Source: Cladocopium goreaui (Eukaryota > Sar > Dinophyceae > Suessiales > Symbiodiniaceae). From it: a stretch of DNA of 64,000 nt. The stretch is from assembly GCA_947184155.2 (NCBI GenBank), contig CAMXCT020002079.1, positions 555,004-619,003 on the forward strand. Direction: 5' to 3'. Positions 12,801-23,100 of the stretch are shown piece after piece. The position numbers were made by a program, and so were the translations under genes. The notes beneath the pieces are model-generated. The model did not search any database and had not been told where the DNA came from. It worked only from the letters and a program-made list of their open reading frames with translations. Each line of letters begins with the position of its first letter. Positions within the stretch are counted from its first letter, which is position 1.

Positions 12801-15800
12801 GATATACTTTCAGGGGGCTTGTGTTACGGAACCATGCTGACAGATTTCGATTATTCCCCACCTGCCAGGTGAGGGTTGTTAGATTTTATGTCAGTTGCCT
12901 CCTCCTCCTTCTCCTCCTCCTCCGCCTCCTCCTGCCTCGTCCTCCTCTCCTCCTCCTCCTCGTCCTCCTTGTCATCCTTGTCGTCCTTGTCGTCCTCGTC
13001 GTCCTCGTCGTCCTCGTCGTCCTTGCTCAACTGGGACCCGCGATCCACAGTGTTCTCTGCCGGACCTCAACCACGACCACCCACGCCCAGTGTTCCCTGC
13101 CGGACCTCAACCACGACCAGCCACGCCCAGTGTTCCCTGCCGGACCTCAACCACGACCATCCGCGCCCAGCGTTCCCTGCCGGACCTCAACCGCGAGTAT
13201 CCACGCCAAGTGTTCCCTGCCGGACCTCATGTAGGAAGATAAAATGTCAGATAGAGTGCCAGAAGATTTGCCAGGTAGAATGCCAGAAAATATGCCAGAA
13301 AATATGCCAGATAGATATGCCAGAAGATATGTCAGAATATATGCCAGATAGAATGCCAGATAGAATGCCAGATAGAATGCCAGAAGATATGCCAGAAGAT
13401 ATTCCAGAAGATATGCCAGATAGAATGCCAGATAGAATGCCAGAAGATATGTCAGAATATATGCCAGAAGATATGTCAGATAGAATGCCAGATAGAATGC
13501 CAGAAGATATGTCAGATAGAATGCCAGAAGATATGCCAGATAGAATGCCAGAAGATATGTCAGATAGAATGCCAAATAGAATGTCAGAAGATATGTCAGA
13601 TAGAATGCCAGAAGATATGCCAGAAGATATGCCAGATAGAATGCCCAAATAGAATGTCAGAAGATATGTCAGATAGAATGCCAGAAGATATGCCAGAAGA
13701 TATGCCAGATAGAATGCCAAACAGAATGTCAGAAGATATGTCAGATAGAATGCCAGAAGATGTGCCAGTAAGAACATGTATAAATGTCATGGTGGGGATC
13801 ACACGAAGTAAAGTAATTTTTTTGGGAAGCCCATGTTTAACCAAGCAGCACAGCGAAACAATCCCCACAAATTGTGGTGTATGATGTTCATGACGACCCG
13901 TAAATCCCTGCAACTTATATCAGACCACGCTTTTGTGGTTGATATTTTTGGTTAGTCCAGGCCCTCCAGGAATGTCTTGTAGGCCGACTCATTTGAGGGA
14001 GCCTCCGTCAATCTCCTGCGATGAAGTGCCGCCCAGTTTTATTTTTTGGAGTGTCACCCCGCATTGACTAGCTCCATTGTCTTCATTTATGTTCCAGTAT
14101 ATAGATTAATATAATATCTATCAGATCAACCCAACAAATCAACTTTGCTAACAAACAAACTGGCGACCCACCGTGTGGGTATCAATCAGGTTTGTCTGAA
14201 GATTCAGGGGAAAAATGTTTAATCAAAATTTAGATGTTCAGAACATCATTGTCCAAGATAGCCATAGAGCAACTTGGTGGTTCATCCCCATTTTCAGAAA
14301 ACGGAAAGCATAATATCACCATTACATCCCCATTCAATCATTGTTGTTTACCCAAATGTTTGGGTCAAATCGGGAAAAAATACGATTAAACCAGACACAC
14401 CCAGCATCACCCAGCTCACCCAATGATCATATTCGTGAGGTTACATTAATTCCATATAAGAATAGTATGATGTGAGGACACCTGATCTGTTTTTGGTGGT
14501 TTCTGAGTTGTACAGTTGCCAGGTACGAAGCCATTGGGTGACTAGTTTCAACTTATTTTGTCCATGGTACTGGCCGCTTGAAGCCATACATATCATTGTT
14601 TGAACTAATTAATTGTGAATGATAAATCAAGTTATATAATCAATTCATGTCCCCTAGACATCGCCTCCACTCACCAAGCGTGGACATACCCAATATATTG
14701 GGGATTATCATAATCCAGTTTGGGAATCCCGTTCTTAACCAACAAAGATGAAATGGAATTCATGAGGTTGCGGGTTTTCAAGACTGCTCACTTATCGAGT
14801 GGTAAACAACCCTGGCTAGCAAGCCCCCCAATATAAGTATGATAGTGGATGATAGTTGGATAATAAACTGAAATGGTTCGTATATGAGCCCAACTTAGAT
14901 AATTCAGTAACCCCCAATTTTAGATGCAGCAAAATCATCCCTATTCTAGTAGGATTCTACTTTTATCCATCTTTTTGGGAGGATTACGCCAATGAATGCC
15001 CGTGAAACAGCTCACCTTTGCCGTACGTTAGGCGCCATCTTCGCCTACGGCTGTTCCAACGGTGGCATGTTCGTGCATCACTTGGCCCGTCGGCTGCCCG
15101 AGCACTTCCGGGCCGTGGCAGCCGACTGCGGCGGCAAACCACACCAGGGAGCCTGGGCAGCAGGGAGATATCATGACCATGGCAGTGATAGATCATGATA
15201 TAAATATAATACATACATATACAATCATATACATACATAATACTGTGTATATGTATTTATATTATCTGATGAGTATATATCTTATCATATATTTTTACAT
15301 ATATATATATTTAATATTATAGATGATATATGTGAATTCGGATGTCAACCATGTGAAATCCCAAGCACTTTGCATTTCCAGTTGCCCACTGTCATGAGAT
15401 CGAAGGGAGATCCATGCGTGATGCACGGCTGAACGGCTGAGGCTACGAGCGTAATTTCACCCGTCACTCGTCGATGCTGGAAATGTGGCACTGTAGTTGC
15501 ATGTAATTAGTTGCTGTGCAGGGCTGCTTGCATTATAGGGACCATATATAATTTCATTGTTTATTATTATATGCATAATATATATAGATATTTATTTATT
15601 TATTAATATACATTATATATATATTATTATATATTCATATATATATAATATGTATATTTGCATGTGTATATGACAAGTGTTCTTTCAACGGGTGATGCAC
15701 ACACACACATAATCACACGCATATATATATATATATATATAGTAGATATATATATATATATATAGGACACAACAACAACTTGATGGAGCGAGATTGCTGT

Positions 15801-17887
15801 TGCGGTGCTGTCCCCACTGAAGCCTCAGGATGAGATTCTTCGGTCCAACTTATGAGGGAAGGTAGCTTCAGACTCACATGTTCACCTCTTTCCCCGCCAT
15901 TTGATTCCCGGCGGTTCCTGGTCGCCGGGCGTGGCACAGGTAGCGGTCCTCCTGTCTCCATGCTGCTGCTGCAGGGGCTCTCGGATCAGACCATTCCCAG
16001 ACATCGGCCCAGATCCACCAGCTGGTGGGATGGTCCTTGGCAGATTCAGCTGGTGGGATGGACGTGGGATGAGAGTGACTGGTGATGATCAAAAGGTGAT
16101 GAATGATGATGAAAAGAGTGATTCATAGTGACTAATGGTGATGAATGGCTATTTATTTCCAAAAGAAAAGTGTTGTAGAACCACTAAAATGGCTAAACAT
16201 ATCCAAAGATCACATGTTATCAATTTAGGTTGTCTCAAACACTCTTCAAATCCCCCAATATCCATGGGAGGTCTCATGACTTATCATCAAGATGGAGTGA
16301 GGGACCTTGGGTCGAACATGTTTTCCAGTGTGTTTCCTTTTGCTATTGGGACCGCCGCCAAAGAATCATGATCCAGGCTGTTTAGGCCCCTTGATTGTTT
16401 GGATAACGGATAATGTTTCCAGCTTATAGTGTTCCGGATGGAAGAGCATCATGTTCAAAAGTACCTCATCAGACAGAAGTGAAAAGAGGGACCGCACACC
16501 TGCTTCTGTGAATTCTATATCATTGAATTTGAGATTCCTAACTATAGTTATTATCTTCCCATGCGTGTGTTACAATGTTTTCATGGGTTGCCTTTTCATG
16601 ATTTGCTGCGTGTGATGAGCTTCTGCGGTAGAAGCTCCAAGTCAGTGGCACCACATGCTGTTATGATAAGACTGTTAGGACCTCAACAACCAATGTAGGT
16701 CGTTGTTTTTTCTGCAACTGTTTTTTGTTGGATTCATGATTGCAGATTTAGCCACCCTAGGAAGTCACATGATGAATCCAAAATGAAGAGCATGCACTAG
16801 CTTGTAGTGGTGCCAGTGGTGGCGGCAACGGTCGCAGGTTATATCTATGCCAGTGATGCTGCTGTAGTGGAGGCGTACAAGGACTACAACAGATGCCCCA
16901 ACGACAGTCCAAGAACCCTGGAACCTCCACGGAAAGTTGACAGTCAGGCCTTGTCTTGCATGGAATATGGCTACGAACCTTGTCAAACCTTCAAGGTTAT
17001 TTTTTCTTGGCAGCAAATGGAGGAATGTAACAATATCAAACTGATCTACCCGCCGGTAGTCAAGCATGGCAATGGAACATTCTTATTTGTAGATTATTTT
17101 CCCATTGAAAGCTCCGTTAGAAGGGATTTCCAGTTGCCACTCTTGGGGTGTATGCAATGTAAGAGGCAAAGGTTCGTGGCTGGGGAGGCAGAATTCGAAG
17201 GATAGAACCGAACTCGCCACGAGTAGCACGCGGAGCCAAACTGACAAGATTGCAATGGATTGCCAAATCATACACATATGGTCACACATAATTACAGTAT
17301 TTATGATTGTTTATATATATATATACAATAGTCCTTTATGTTTCCAATATGTTTCCACAATTATTGTCACTATATCCATATTCCATAATTCCATATGTAT
17401 AGTTTTTGCGTGCACCATAATTATAAGTGTACATGTCACGTACAATATATATATATATATACATCCACGCAAATGCCTGTGAGCGTCCGCATTTGCATAA
17501 TCAAAATCACATGCTCATATCGAAACAATAAACAATGAACTCGTGACTCCCTTGAGGTGATATTTCAGCGCAGAATCTGAGGATTGTTTGGGTGGCACGA
17601 CTGTGGCCGAATGCCTCTTTGAAGGGGGACACGATTTGATCCTGGGGCTTGGTGCCAATTCCATCATGGATGGCCCTGAGCTTTCCTGGTACTTCTTCTG
17701 CAAGCAGATGGCGCGTGACGGCCTCATATGTGCTCTACCGCAAGGAACGCCTTTACCTTGGGACGGTGACATTTGGAGACTTTGGATTGGTCTGAGGGGC
17801 AATTTACGGCGGAAAACCTCATATTCCATAGGAAAAACCATGGTTTCCTGTAGATTTCGAGACTTAGCCTCCAGAAGTCTAGCATGA
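9775..17887 (+). CDS. Multi-exon alpha/beta-hydrolase of the LpqC / PHB-depolymerase / feruloyl-esterase type (gene span)
   Basis: Eight short exons in order give the landmarks of this esterase family. They are the N-terminal strand (RSVLSYVPSG, PLP), oxyanion HG (VIVFHGWGG), EYPEG-type segment (FLALYPEGLADSASGW), disulphide region (TCYQSC to CSWTTC), helix before the nucleophile (YNDVAFVKHLL, VD), nucleophile elbow (YGCSNGGMF), acid segment (GLSDQTIP) and catalytic His (FEGGHDL) ending in a WYFF helix. All three catalytic residues (Ser 15055, Asp 15984, His 17630) are retained. Family members cleave ester bonds of polyesters or of feruloyl/acyl groups, often after secretion. The substrate cannot be told here. 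Exons: 9775-9851, 10384-10428, 10813-10931, 11981-12107, 12497-12567, 15032-15147, 15940-16000, 17569-17887. Introns hold minisatellites. An exon between 15147 and 15940 may be missing from my list. Confidence 0.7.
10384..10428 (+). CDS. Esterase exon: oxyanion HG motif
   Basis: A TAG acceptor ends at 10383 and a GT donor (GTGTCT) starts at 10429. The 15 codons read VIVFHGWGGHAIDYH. HG after a hydrophobic strand is the oxyanion-hole motif of this hydrolase group. Confidence 0.65.
10611..10806. repeat. Irregular tandem repeat of CATGGCACTTAGCTCAAAA units
   Basis: Five to six units of roughly 30-42 bp, each containing CATGGCACTTAGCTCAA and ending near CATGGAAT. Unit length varies through A runs and small insertions. 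It lies in the intron between the HG exon and the next esterase exon. Confidence 0.75.
10813..10931 (+). CDS. Esterase exon: YPEG segment
   Basis: Reads EKYTFGALAEAAEFLALYPE then GLADSASGWTSWQLETVPGG, matching the family stretch in which an alanine-rich helix precedes a strand ending YP-x-G and a Trp. The donor at 10932 is GTGATG. The upstream boundary is probably the GAG at 10810-10812. Confidence 0.6.
10940..11030. repeat. TA-rich microsatellite
   Basis: Alternating TA runs and ATATAC variants start just after the donor of the preceding esterase exon. Similar runs recur throughout the window (about 15240-15340, 15560-15770, 20830-20970, 27400-27490, 33160-33430, 36650-36770, 59700-59870, 63290-63430). 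Confidence 0.9.
11981..12107 (+). CDS. Esterase exon: disulphide-bearing segment
   Basis: An acceptor TTTTTTCAG ends at 11980. The frame reads DKIWGWLPPMGHHADREDAE, then STCYQSC, then GHCDPCSWTTC. The CY-x-SC to C-x-W-x-x-C pattern directly ahead of a DV-x-F-V helix is familiar from PHB-depolymerase-like esterases. The donor is not obvious; a GC donor a few codons on is possible. Confidence 0.5.
12497..12567 (+). CDS. Esterase exon: helix ahead of the nucleophile
   Basis: The acceptor CCAG ends at 12496. It reads YNDVAFVKHLLQHVANRF then CVDLS, which matches the family pattern (D-V-x-F-V-x-x-L-L ... V-D) immediately before the nucleophile strand. It probably ends at a GC donor near 12568. Confidence 0.65.
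12890..13047. repeat. Pyrimidine-rich TCC / TCG trinucleotide tract
   Basis: (CCT)n passes into (CGTCCT)n and (CGT)n. It gives apparent poly-Ser, poly-Leu and poly-Pro ORFs on + and poly-Asp/Glu on -. The frames arise from the repeat and are not evidence of a gene. It opens a cluster of three different tandem repeats in the esterase intron. Confidence 0.85.
13052..13229. repeat. 40-bp tandem repeat, about 4.4 units
   Basis: Units begin GTTCCCTGCCGGACCTCAAC and continue with CACGACC-xxCC-CGCCCAGT. Four full copies differ at one to four positions and a fifth is partial. GC-rich, unlike its surroundings. Confidence 0.9.
13245..13775. repeat. Minisatellite of AGAATGCCAGAAGATATG-type units
   Basis: About 530 bp are built from two interchangeable 12-bp blocks, GATATGCCAGAA (or GATATGTCAGAA) and GATAGAATGCCA, in irregular order. 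All blocks are multiples of 3, so long ORFs stay open on both strands (Met-Pro-Glu-Asp repeats on +, Ile/Leu/Ser repeats on -). Lengths change by whole blocks, with one 1-bp slip near 13645. Confidence 0.9.
13776..15031. other. Intron remainder ahead of the nucleophile exon
   Basis: AT-rich sequence without a readable exon. Taken with the repeat cluster upstream it makes an intron of about 2.4 kb between the VDLS exon and the GCSNGG exon. Confidence 0.5.
15032..15147 (+). CDS. Esterase exon: nucleophile elbow GCSNGG
   Basis: A TTAG acceptor ends at 15031. It reads IFAYGCSNGGMFVHHLARRL then PEHFRAVAADCGGKPHQ. G-C-S-N-G-G-M-F is the nucleophile elbow (G-x-S-x-G) in the exact form used by LpqC/PHB-depolymerase-like esterases, with the Ser codon at 15055-15057. 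The following LARRLPEHFRAVA helix-strand is also typical. This is the strongest single exon for the gene assignment. Confidence 0.8.
15148..15939. other. Intron with TA microsatellites
   Basis: Dominated by TA-rich runs (15190-15340, 15540-15660, 15715-15770). A short GC-richer island around 15380-15500 could conceal one more esterase exon, but I cannot place it. Confidence 0.5.
15940..16000 (+). CDS. Esterase exon: catalytic Asp segment
   Basis: Reads GSGPPVSMLLLQGLSDQTIP. A hydrophobic strand followed by G-x-x-D-x-x-(I/V)-P is the acid-residue motif of the family. The Asp codon is 15984-15986. The acceptor is CACAG at 15939. The frame stays open to about 16085 and the true donor is not certain. 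Confidence 0.65.
16001..17568. other. Intron between the Asp and His exons
   Basis: About 1.5 kb without a recognisable exon. It includes an ORF at 16807-17205 (+) that overlaps a degenerate palindromic repeat near 17046-17150, and TA runs near 17310-17330 and 17440-17460. The repeat at 17046-17150 is related, in opposite orientation, to the sequence at 54150-54264. Confidence 0.4.
17569..17887 (+). CDS. Esterase exon: catalytic His and C-terminus
   Basis: The acceptor ATTTCAG ends at 17568. It reads AESEDCLGGTTVAECLFEGG then HDLILGLGANSIMDGPEL then SWYFFCKQ. A strand ending GGHD, with the His codon at 17630-17632, followed after about 20 residues by a WYFF helix, matches the C-terminal end of the family. 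The frame remains open to a TGA at 17885-17887. The terminal basic tail may be genuine, or the last intron may start near 17708. Confidence 0.65.
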
Positions 17888-20062
17888 CACAACTATCATG
17901 TTCAGCGATTCAGAGGGCAATCGTTCAACGCACTTTTTTTGGGGGGGTTCAATGTTCGCTTTTGTCTCGGGATGAGTTTCTACGGGTCCGCAGTCATTTG
18001 GAAAATGGTCCCAGCAATGGGGAACAAAAAAGACCCTGTGAGGTTGGGTCTAGGGCAGTCTAGGGTATATTATAATATAATATTTTATATTGTTATATGT
18101 AATGTCGGGGTATGTCTCATAATATATACATATATAATTGCCCATAATATATAGTGGTTCTTTTCCTAGATGTCTAAATCGTGTGTAATTCATCTAATGT
18201 GGGGGATCAGGTAACTTCTCAGAAGCCACACTGTCAGGTGCATTTGCATGCCATTGCTCGTCCTCTGAACACTTGTTTTCAGAATTCAATGAAGGGAAAC
18301 TCTCAGGAAGCCCCAATACTAGTACTGTGGGTAAAACAATGCCATAACCCACCCATTTGGGAATGGTTTATACCACCTATAAAAATGGTGATTTTGGGGG
18401 ATAATTTTATTATATTGTTTTACCCACATTATAGTTTAATAATAAAACAACATGGTGTCGTGTGAATGGTCCCTGCGTGTATATCTCTTGTCGCAGCTGC
18501 AACTCAGCCAGGCTCAGAGAGTCCTGGTGCAGATCTTCGAATCATCATCCCCAGCGTTCCCGGCCGGAAACTTTCAACAATCCACTGGATTTTTCCAACT
18601 GTTTTTTTGTTGCTGATTCTTAGTCTTTTGGCGCTTGTTTTTGTGCAGGATGAAAGCAACCAAGCATGCAACTCCGAATTCCAAATTATTGTGACCTATT
18701 GTTAAACATTGTGACCGTTTTCATCCCGGTTTTCGATGTTTGCCTGGTTTTAAAACCAAAACTTTTATAGAAAGAAACCCTTGAAACATCAGGTCCTTGC
18801 AGTCCTTGCCCTGATCATCCTGCCTTTGAGTCTGCTCCTTTGTTCTCCCCGCTGCAGCCGGCTCCTTGGGCGCGATGGCCACGGTTGCATGGAGGTCGCG
18901 GGGCCTCCCAGTGCAGAAATGGTCCCAATCACGGGACGGGGTGTGCTGCCCCATGCTGCATCCCAGTGATGGTTGGGTTATGAATGATCACCACCATATA
19001 CAGTATTGTAATCATATTGATGAATACTGTTATGTAATACCATCATTATAACCACATATATGTTGGGTTATACATTATACTGTTATGAATGCTGTCCCCC
19101 AGTGATGAATGATCAGTATTGTAATCACATGTAATTGCAGAAAATTAAGGGACAATTACTGTAACACACCATCAAAAATTATCAACACAGTTTGGCAGAC
19201 GCTCAAAGAAGCGTCGAGTTTGCGGTAGTTCTTGGTATTTTTGACCCATAGCAAATGGGCAAGGCCAAGTTCATCCCTGGTGATTCTTAGGACTCAGACT
19301 TTACTTGTTTTATGATAGAATGGGGGTTGAATGGGGGTGAACTAAGCCTAGGCCCTAGGCACTGGTCAATTGACTGGTGCTTTCATGTGGTTTGGATCAC
19401 CTGAGGGTGCCGTGTACATAGCTCCGATGGCATCCTTAAAACTTCGGTGCTGTCGTGCCATGGGGATGTGCGGGGGATGCAGGATGTGGGTTGAAGCACG
19501 GTTGAACCATGGTAAATCATAACGACCTCACTGCGACCTCACTGGAAATCATGGTTAATTTGGGAAATCATCCCCAAATGGCCGCACGATTCAGGTTGAT
19601 GAAATATTGTAATTTAATGAAATTTACCCAGATGGTTGAAGCATGTTGAAGCACCGAGCCATACCTAAAGATGGTGGGAACGAAGCCTGGAACCTCTGGG
19701 CTCCATGACTCCATGGGCAGGTGCTTCACAAGAGCGAACTGCAGAAGGCCTGGACCCAACAAAATCCTGGTTTCGAAGTGATTATCGAATCGTTTTTTAG
19801 TTTCGATAAGCGAAGTGCTGGGATTAAGAAGGTCACTTTGAATAGTCTTGGAAGGTGATGTTCATTTAGCCCCGCAAGCCAGCTTGAGATGTGTACCTTG
19901 CCTTCAAATCATGCCTTAGATCACCCCAACGGTGGCATTTTGCAAGATTTAACATGCTTTCAACCTCCAATTATAAGATCCCATAGGCCATAAATCTTAC
20001 AACTCAGAAACCATCAGAACTCATCACATTTCATCCTGGATGACAGTCTCCACCATTTGCAG
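17888..20062. other. Stretch between the esterase end and the kinase helix-C exon
   Basis: Contains TA repeats and a CTGGGTAAATTA-family MITE at 19508. A GC-richer island at about 18850-18960 reads LGRDGHGCMEV in one frame, which has a faint glycine-loop look but lacks the conserved middle Gly. I do not call it a gene. Confidence 0.4.
19508..19631. mobile_element. CTGGGTAAATTA MITE, copy 1
   Basis: Shares the interior AACGACCTCACTGCGACC, then TCATCCCCAAATGG, then CGCACGATTCAGGTT with the copies at 20381, 30893 and 38332. The right end is AATTTACCCAG. The left end is decayed (CATGGTAAATCATAAC). Confidence 0.7.
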
Positions 20063-20163
20063 CGAAGGTCGAGGAGAACAACTCCATCGAATTCTGTGAA
20101 GTCCCCTTGAGCGAGATCAAATTCGCAGATGCCGCTGGGCTGAAGGGCCCCGCAGACCTGCAA
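20063..20163 (+). CDS. Kinase exon: probable helix-C region
   Basis: TTTGCAG ends at 20062. It reads KVEENNSIEFCEVPLSEIKF then ADAAGLKGPADLQ. Not diagnostic alone. Its place between the FAIK exon and the subdomain IV exon, and the acidic amphipathic EFCEVPLSEI segment, suggest helix C with its conserved Glu. The donor is unclear (a GC site near 20148 is possible). Confidence 0.5.
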
Positions 20164-23100
20164 GGGGGTCTAGATGTCCAGCCTAGGCCGTGGTTTTTTT
20201 GTGGGTTGGTCGTGGTTGGTCCAAGTGAAAAACACAAGCCAAAATTGCAATTCTAATTGGGAAATGGATGAACATGGTACATGGTAATTAATTAATCAAG
20301 TAACTAAATTGTAAAGACGATGAAATTTAGGGATGCCAACCATTTTTCAGACGCACCTAAAGCCCATATAATACATATATCTGGGTAAATTATGGTAAAT
20401 TAAAACGACCTCACTGCGACTCGACCTCACTGGAATCATGGTTAATAAGAGGAATCATCCCCAAATGGCCGCACGATTCAGGTTATTGAAACATTATAAT
20501 TTACCCAGACACACACACACATATATATATATCCCATCGAATTTTCTCATGGATTATGTCCAAGTCAGTCTTGGCTCGTGACTGCAGGTGATGCGTGGCC
20601 ATGAGTGACTTGGCGACATTTCTGGGTCTGGGGAAATCCGATTAGAAAGACATAGCGGTGCCTCGCCAAGGCATGTCATGGAGGTAGAGGAGCACTTCGA
20701 TGATCAGAGCCTTGACGTTTTATCCGAAGATGGGATATCTTGGGATACCGGGACGAGTCATCGTTGCTTCAGGGGGGCTCAATTTCTCTTCAAAGATCAG
20801 AATTTGAGATTACCAGAGACCAGAGTCGGTGTATATGTATATTAATATATATATATAATAGTTTATAATTATAATTAGCAGGTGCATACATATATAATAG
20901 TATATTATACACATATATATATATTATTTATATACTTATGTGTGTGCATAAAATTTATATATATAGCAGGGCCCATTGGTATTGATGCACCATGACTGGG
21001 GGATCCGGTCATCAAATGTGGCCATTAACTCTAAGACATCCCCGGTCACGGAAATGGAGATTTTTTAGTGGGAAAATCATGGGAAAATCATAGATCTATA
21101 ACTATAACTATCTAGAACTGGTGGATTTTCCAAACCATGGCCATGGATTTCGCTGGTTACCCGAAGGTATTTTTCATGATTTGGCTGGTTCCCATGATGG
21201 TTCCCCTCCAGAAATCCACTGTGATGAGGTATTGCCACTACTGTGTCTTCGAGCTCTGCAAAGGCGGAGCTTGGGGGGGAACTTGGTAGGAGGAGCTGAG
21301 CAATTCAAGCACATCAGATTATGGCAGTCTGTTTCTGGTGCTGAGTAAACACTTTATAGATCTTTACCATGAAATAAAGTGGTGTAATCCATAACCACTT
21401 GGGCAGTTGGTGATCTTTACTGCCAACTTTACCGCCATTTTTTCAAATCTGTACTGTCCATTGCTGGCAGTTGTTTCGCATCAAGTGATTGATCAAGAAC
21501 TTTTCCTATTACTAACTATCCATTACTAGCTTTTCATTACTAACTTATTTTTTCCAACTGTCCATTACTAACTTTTCCTAAGGATCCTCAAACACTGTTG
21601 CAAGTGACTGAGTGTTGGGATGACCGGAAAAGCCTTGTGAGCCAAGCTGATTTGTTGCTACCTTGTCAAGTCCCAAAATCTTTGGTGATCAATACATTAC
21701 GTGCGTAGCCCAGAAGACAAGTAATGCAAAATAAATCCCTACTATCCCTGGATTTACTCGATGATGATTTGGTTTATGTTCATTTATTTTCCCAATGGGC
21801 GGATTGCCTGGGAAAGCGATAGGGAATATGGATTATTTTTCTGGGTTTCCTTATATGAGTAAATTCATGATGGTGATTTAACTGACTGTCTGTTTGGAGA
21901 TCTCCATTTGCCACGATACAGTACTTGTTGACTAGTGATTAGAAGTACCATGGTTTGCAACCTCAATTCGAACTATTCTTGTGTTTATTTAGGCCACGTC
22001 AGGATGAAATAATAGCATTCACTTCATGCTTCCAGAAGGGAAACATAGGGAAACAACATATCACACTGCTTCCAAATGAGTATGGGATGGCATGGGCGAA
22101 TTCTGTAGGCCCAAAAATGTTCCTTCATGTTCCTTCACTAAACAAAAAACGTTTGTAGTATTGTTAGTACAGCAATAGGGTCCATCATCCCCAATTTTTA
22201 CAATTTTTGTGGGTGGTGTAAACATCAAAAGACAGTTTGTTTATTATTGCTTCACTAACATGATTAACAATCATCAGTCATGAGTTAATCATTGTTGAGA
22301 TTGTTGACCATTAATCATTAGTACCCATTATTCACCATTATCACACAACTTCCAGATGGGTATGGGATAGTATGGGTGAATTTGTTGTACCCAAAAAGGT
22401 GTTTCATGATTTTTCATGTTCATTTCTTTTGACTAAAGGTATGTAATACAAACACAATTAATCATCATTAATTATTATTAACCAGTATGAATGATTTGTA
22501 AACATTACTCGTCACTATGATTAATACTGGTTAACTTATGGGTTAATGACGAACAATAATAATGATGCAGAATGAATAGGTAACCATTAGATCATTAGGA
22601 ATCGACAACAACTAAGATGATTAGATACTAATTAGATACTAATAAGTAGTTCGAACAATCATTAGTAACTATTACTATAGTTAGTGACCATAATCAGTAT
22701 AATAACCATTAGTAACTATTATTAATTAACCGTTATGAATCAACATGAACTCAGATGGGCACCAGTCGCCGCTCCGCCAGGCGGCGACCTGTTAGAGGCC
22801 TTGAAACAGCTTCTCTGCCATAGCTGGATGGTTTTAGAATGGACAATCCCAAGGAAAAATGGATGATTTGCGGGTAGCTCCATGTCAGGATACCTCGGAA
22901 ACCTCGAAAATTCATGGTGATTTATTAATATTTATACAACCTGCTGCTTTTTGATGGGAACATTTTCCTGGGACATTCATGAAATTTCATGGGGATTGCT
23001 TTAACACATGTCAGCAAACATGGCTGGCCGGGACATCCCCTATAAATGGAGGAGCTAACGAAATGTTTTTTTTTAAATAGTAACGCCCGAAAAGATGCAG

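Noticed and set aside
12876-13652. 258-codon ORF (+) and 142-176-codon ORFs (-) over the 12.9-13.8 kb repeats
   Set aside because: They are open only because the repeat blocks are multiples of 3 and contain no stops; both strands are equally open and the peptides are simple repeats.
18850-18960. LGRDGHGCMEV as a possible second kinase glycine loop
   Set aside because: It lacks the middle Gly of G-x-G-x-x-G, no lysine motif follows, and other frames are equally open. The exon at 6255-6319 is far better.
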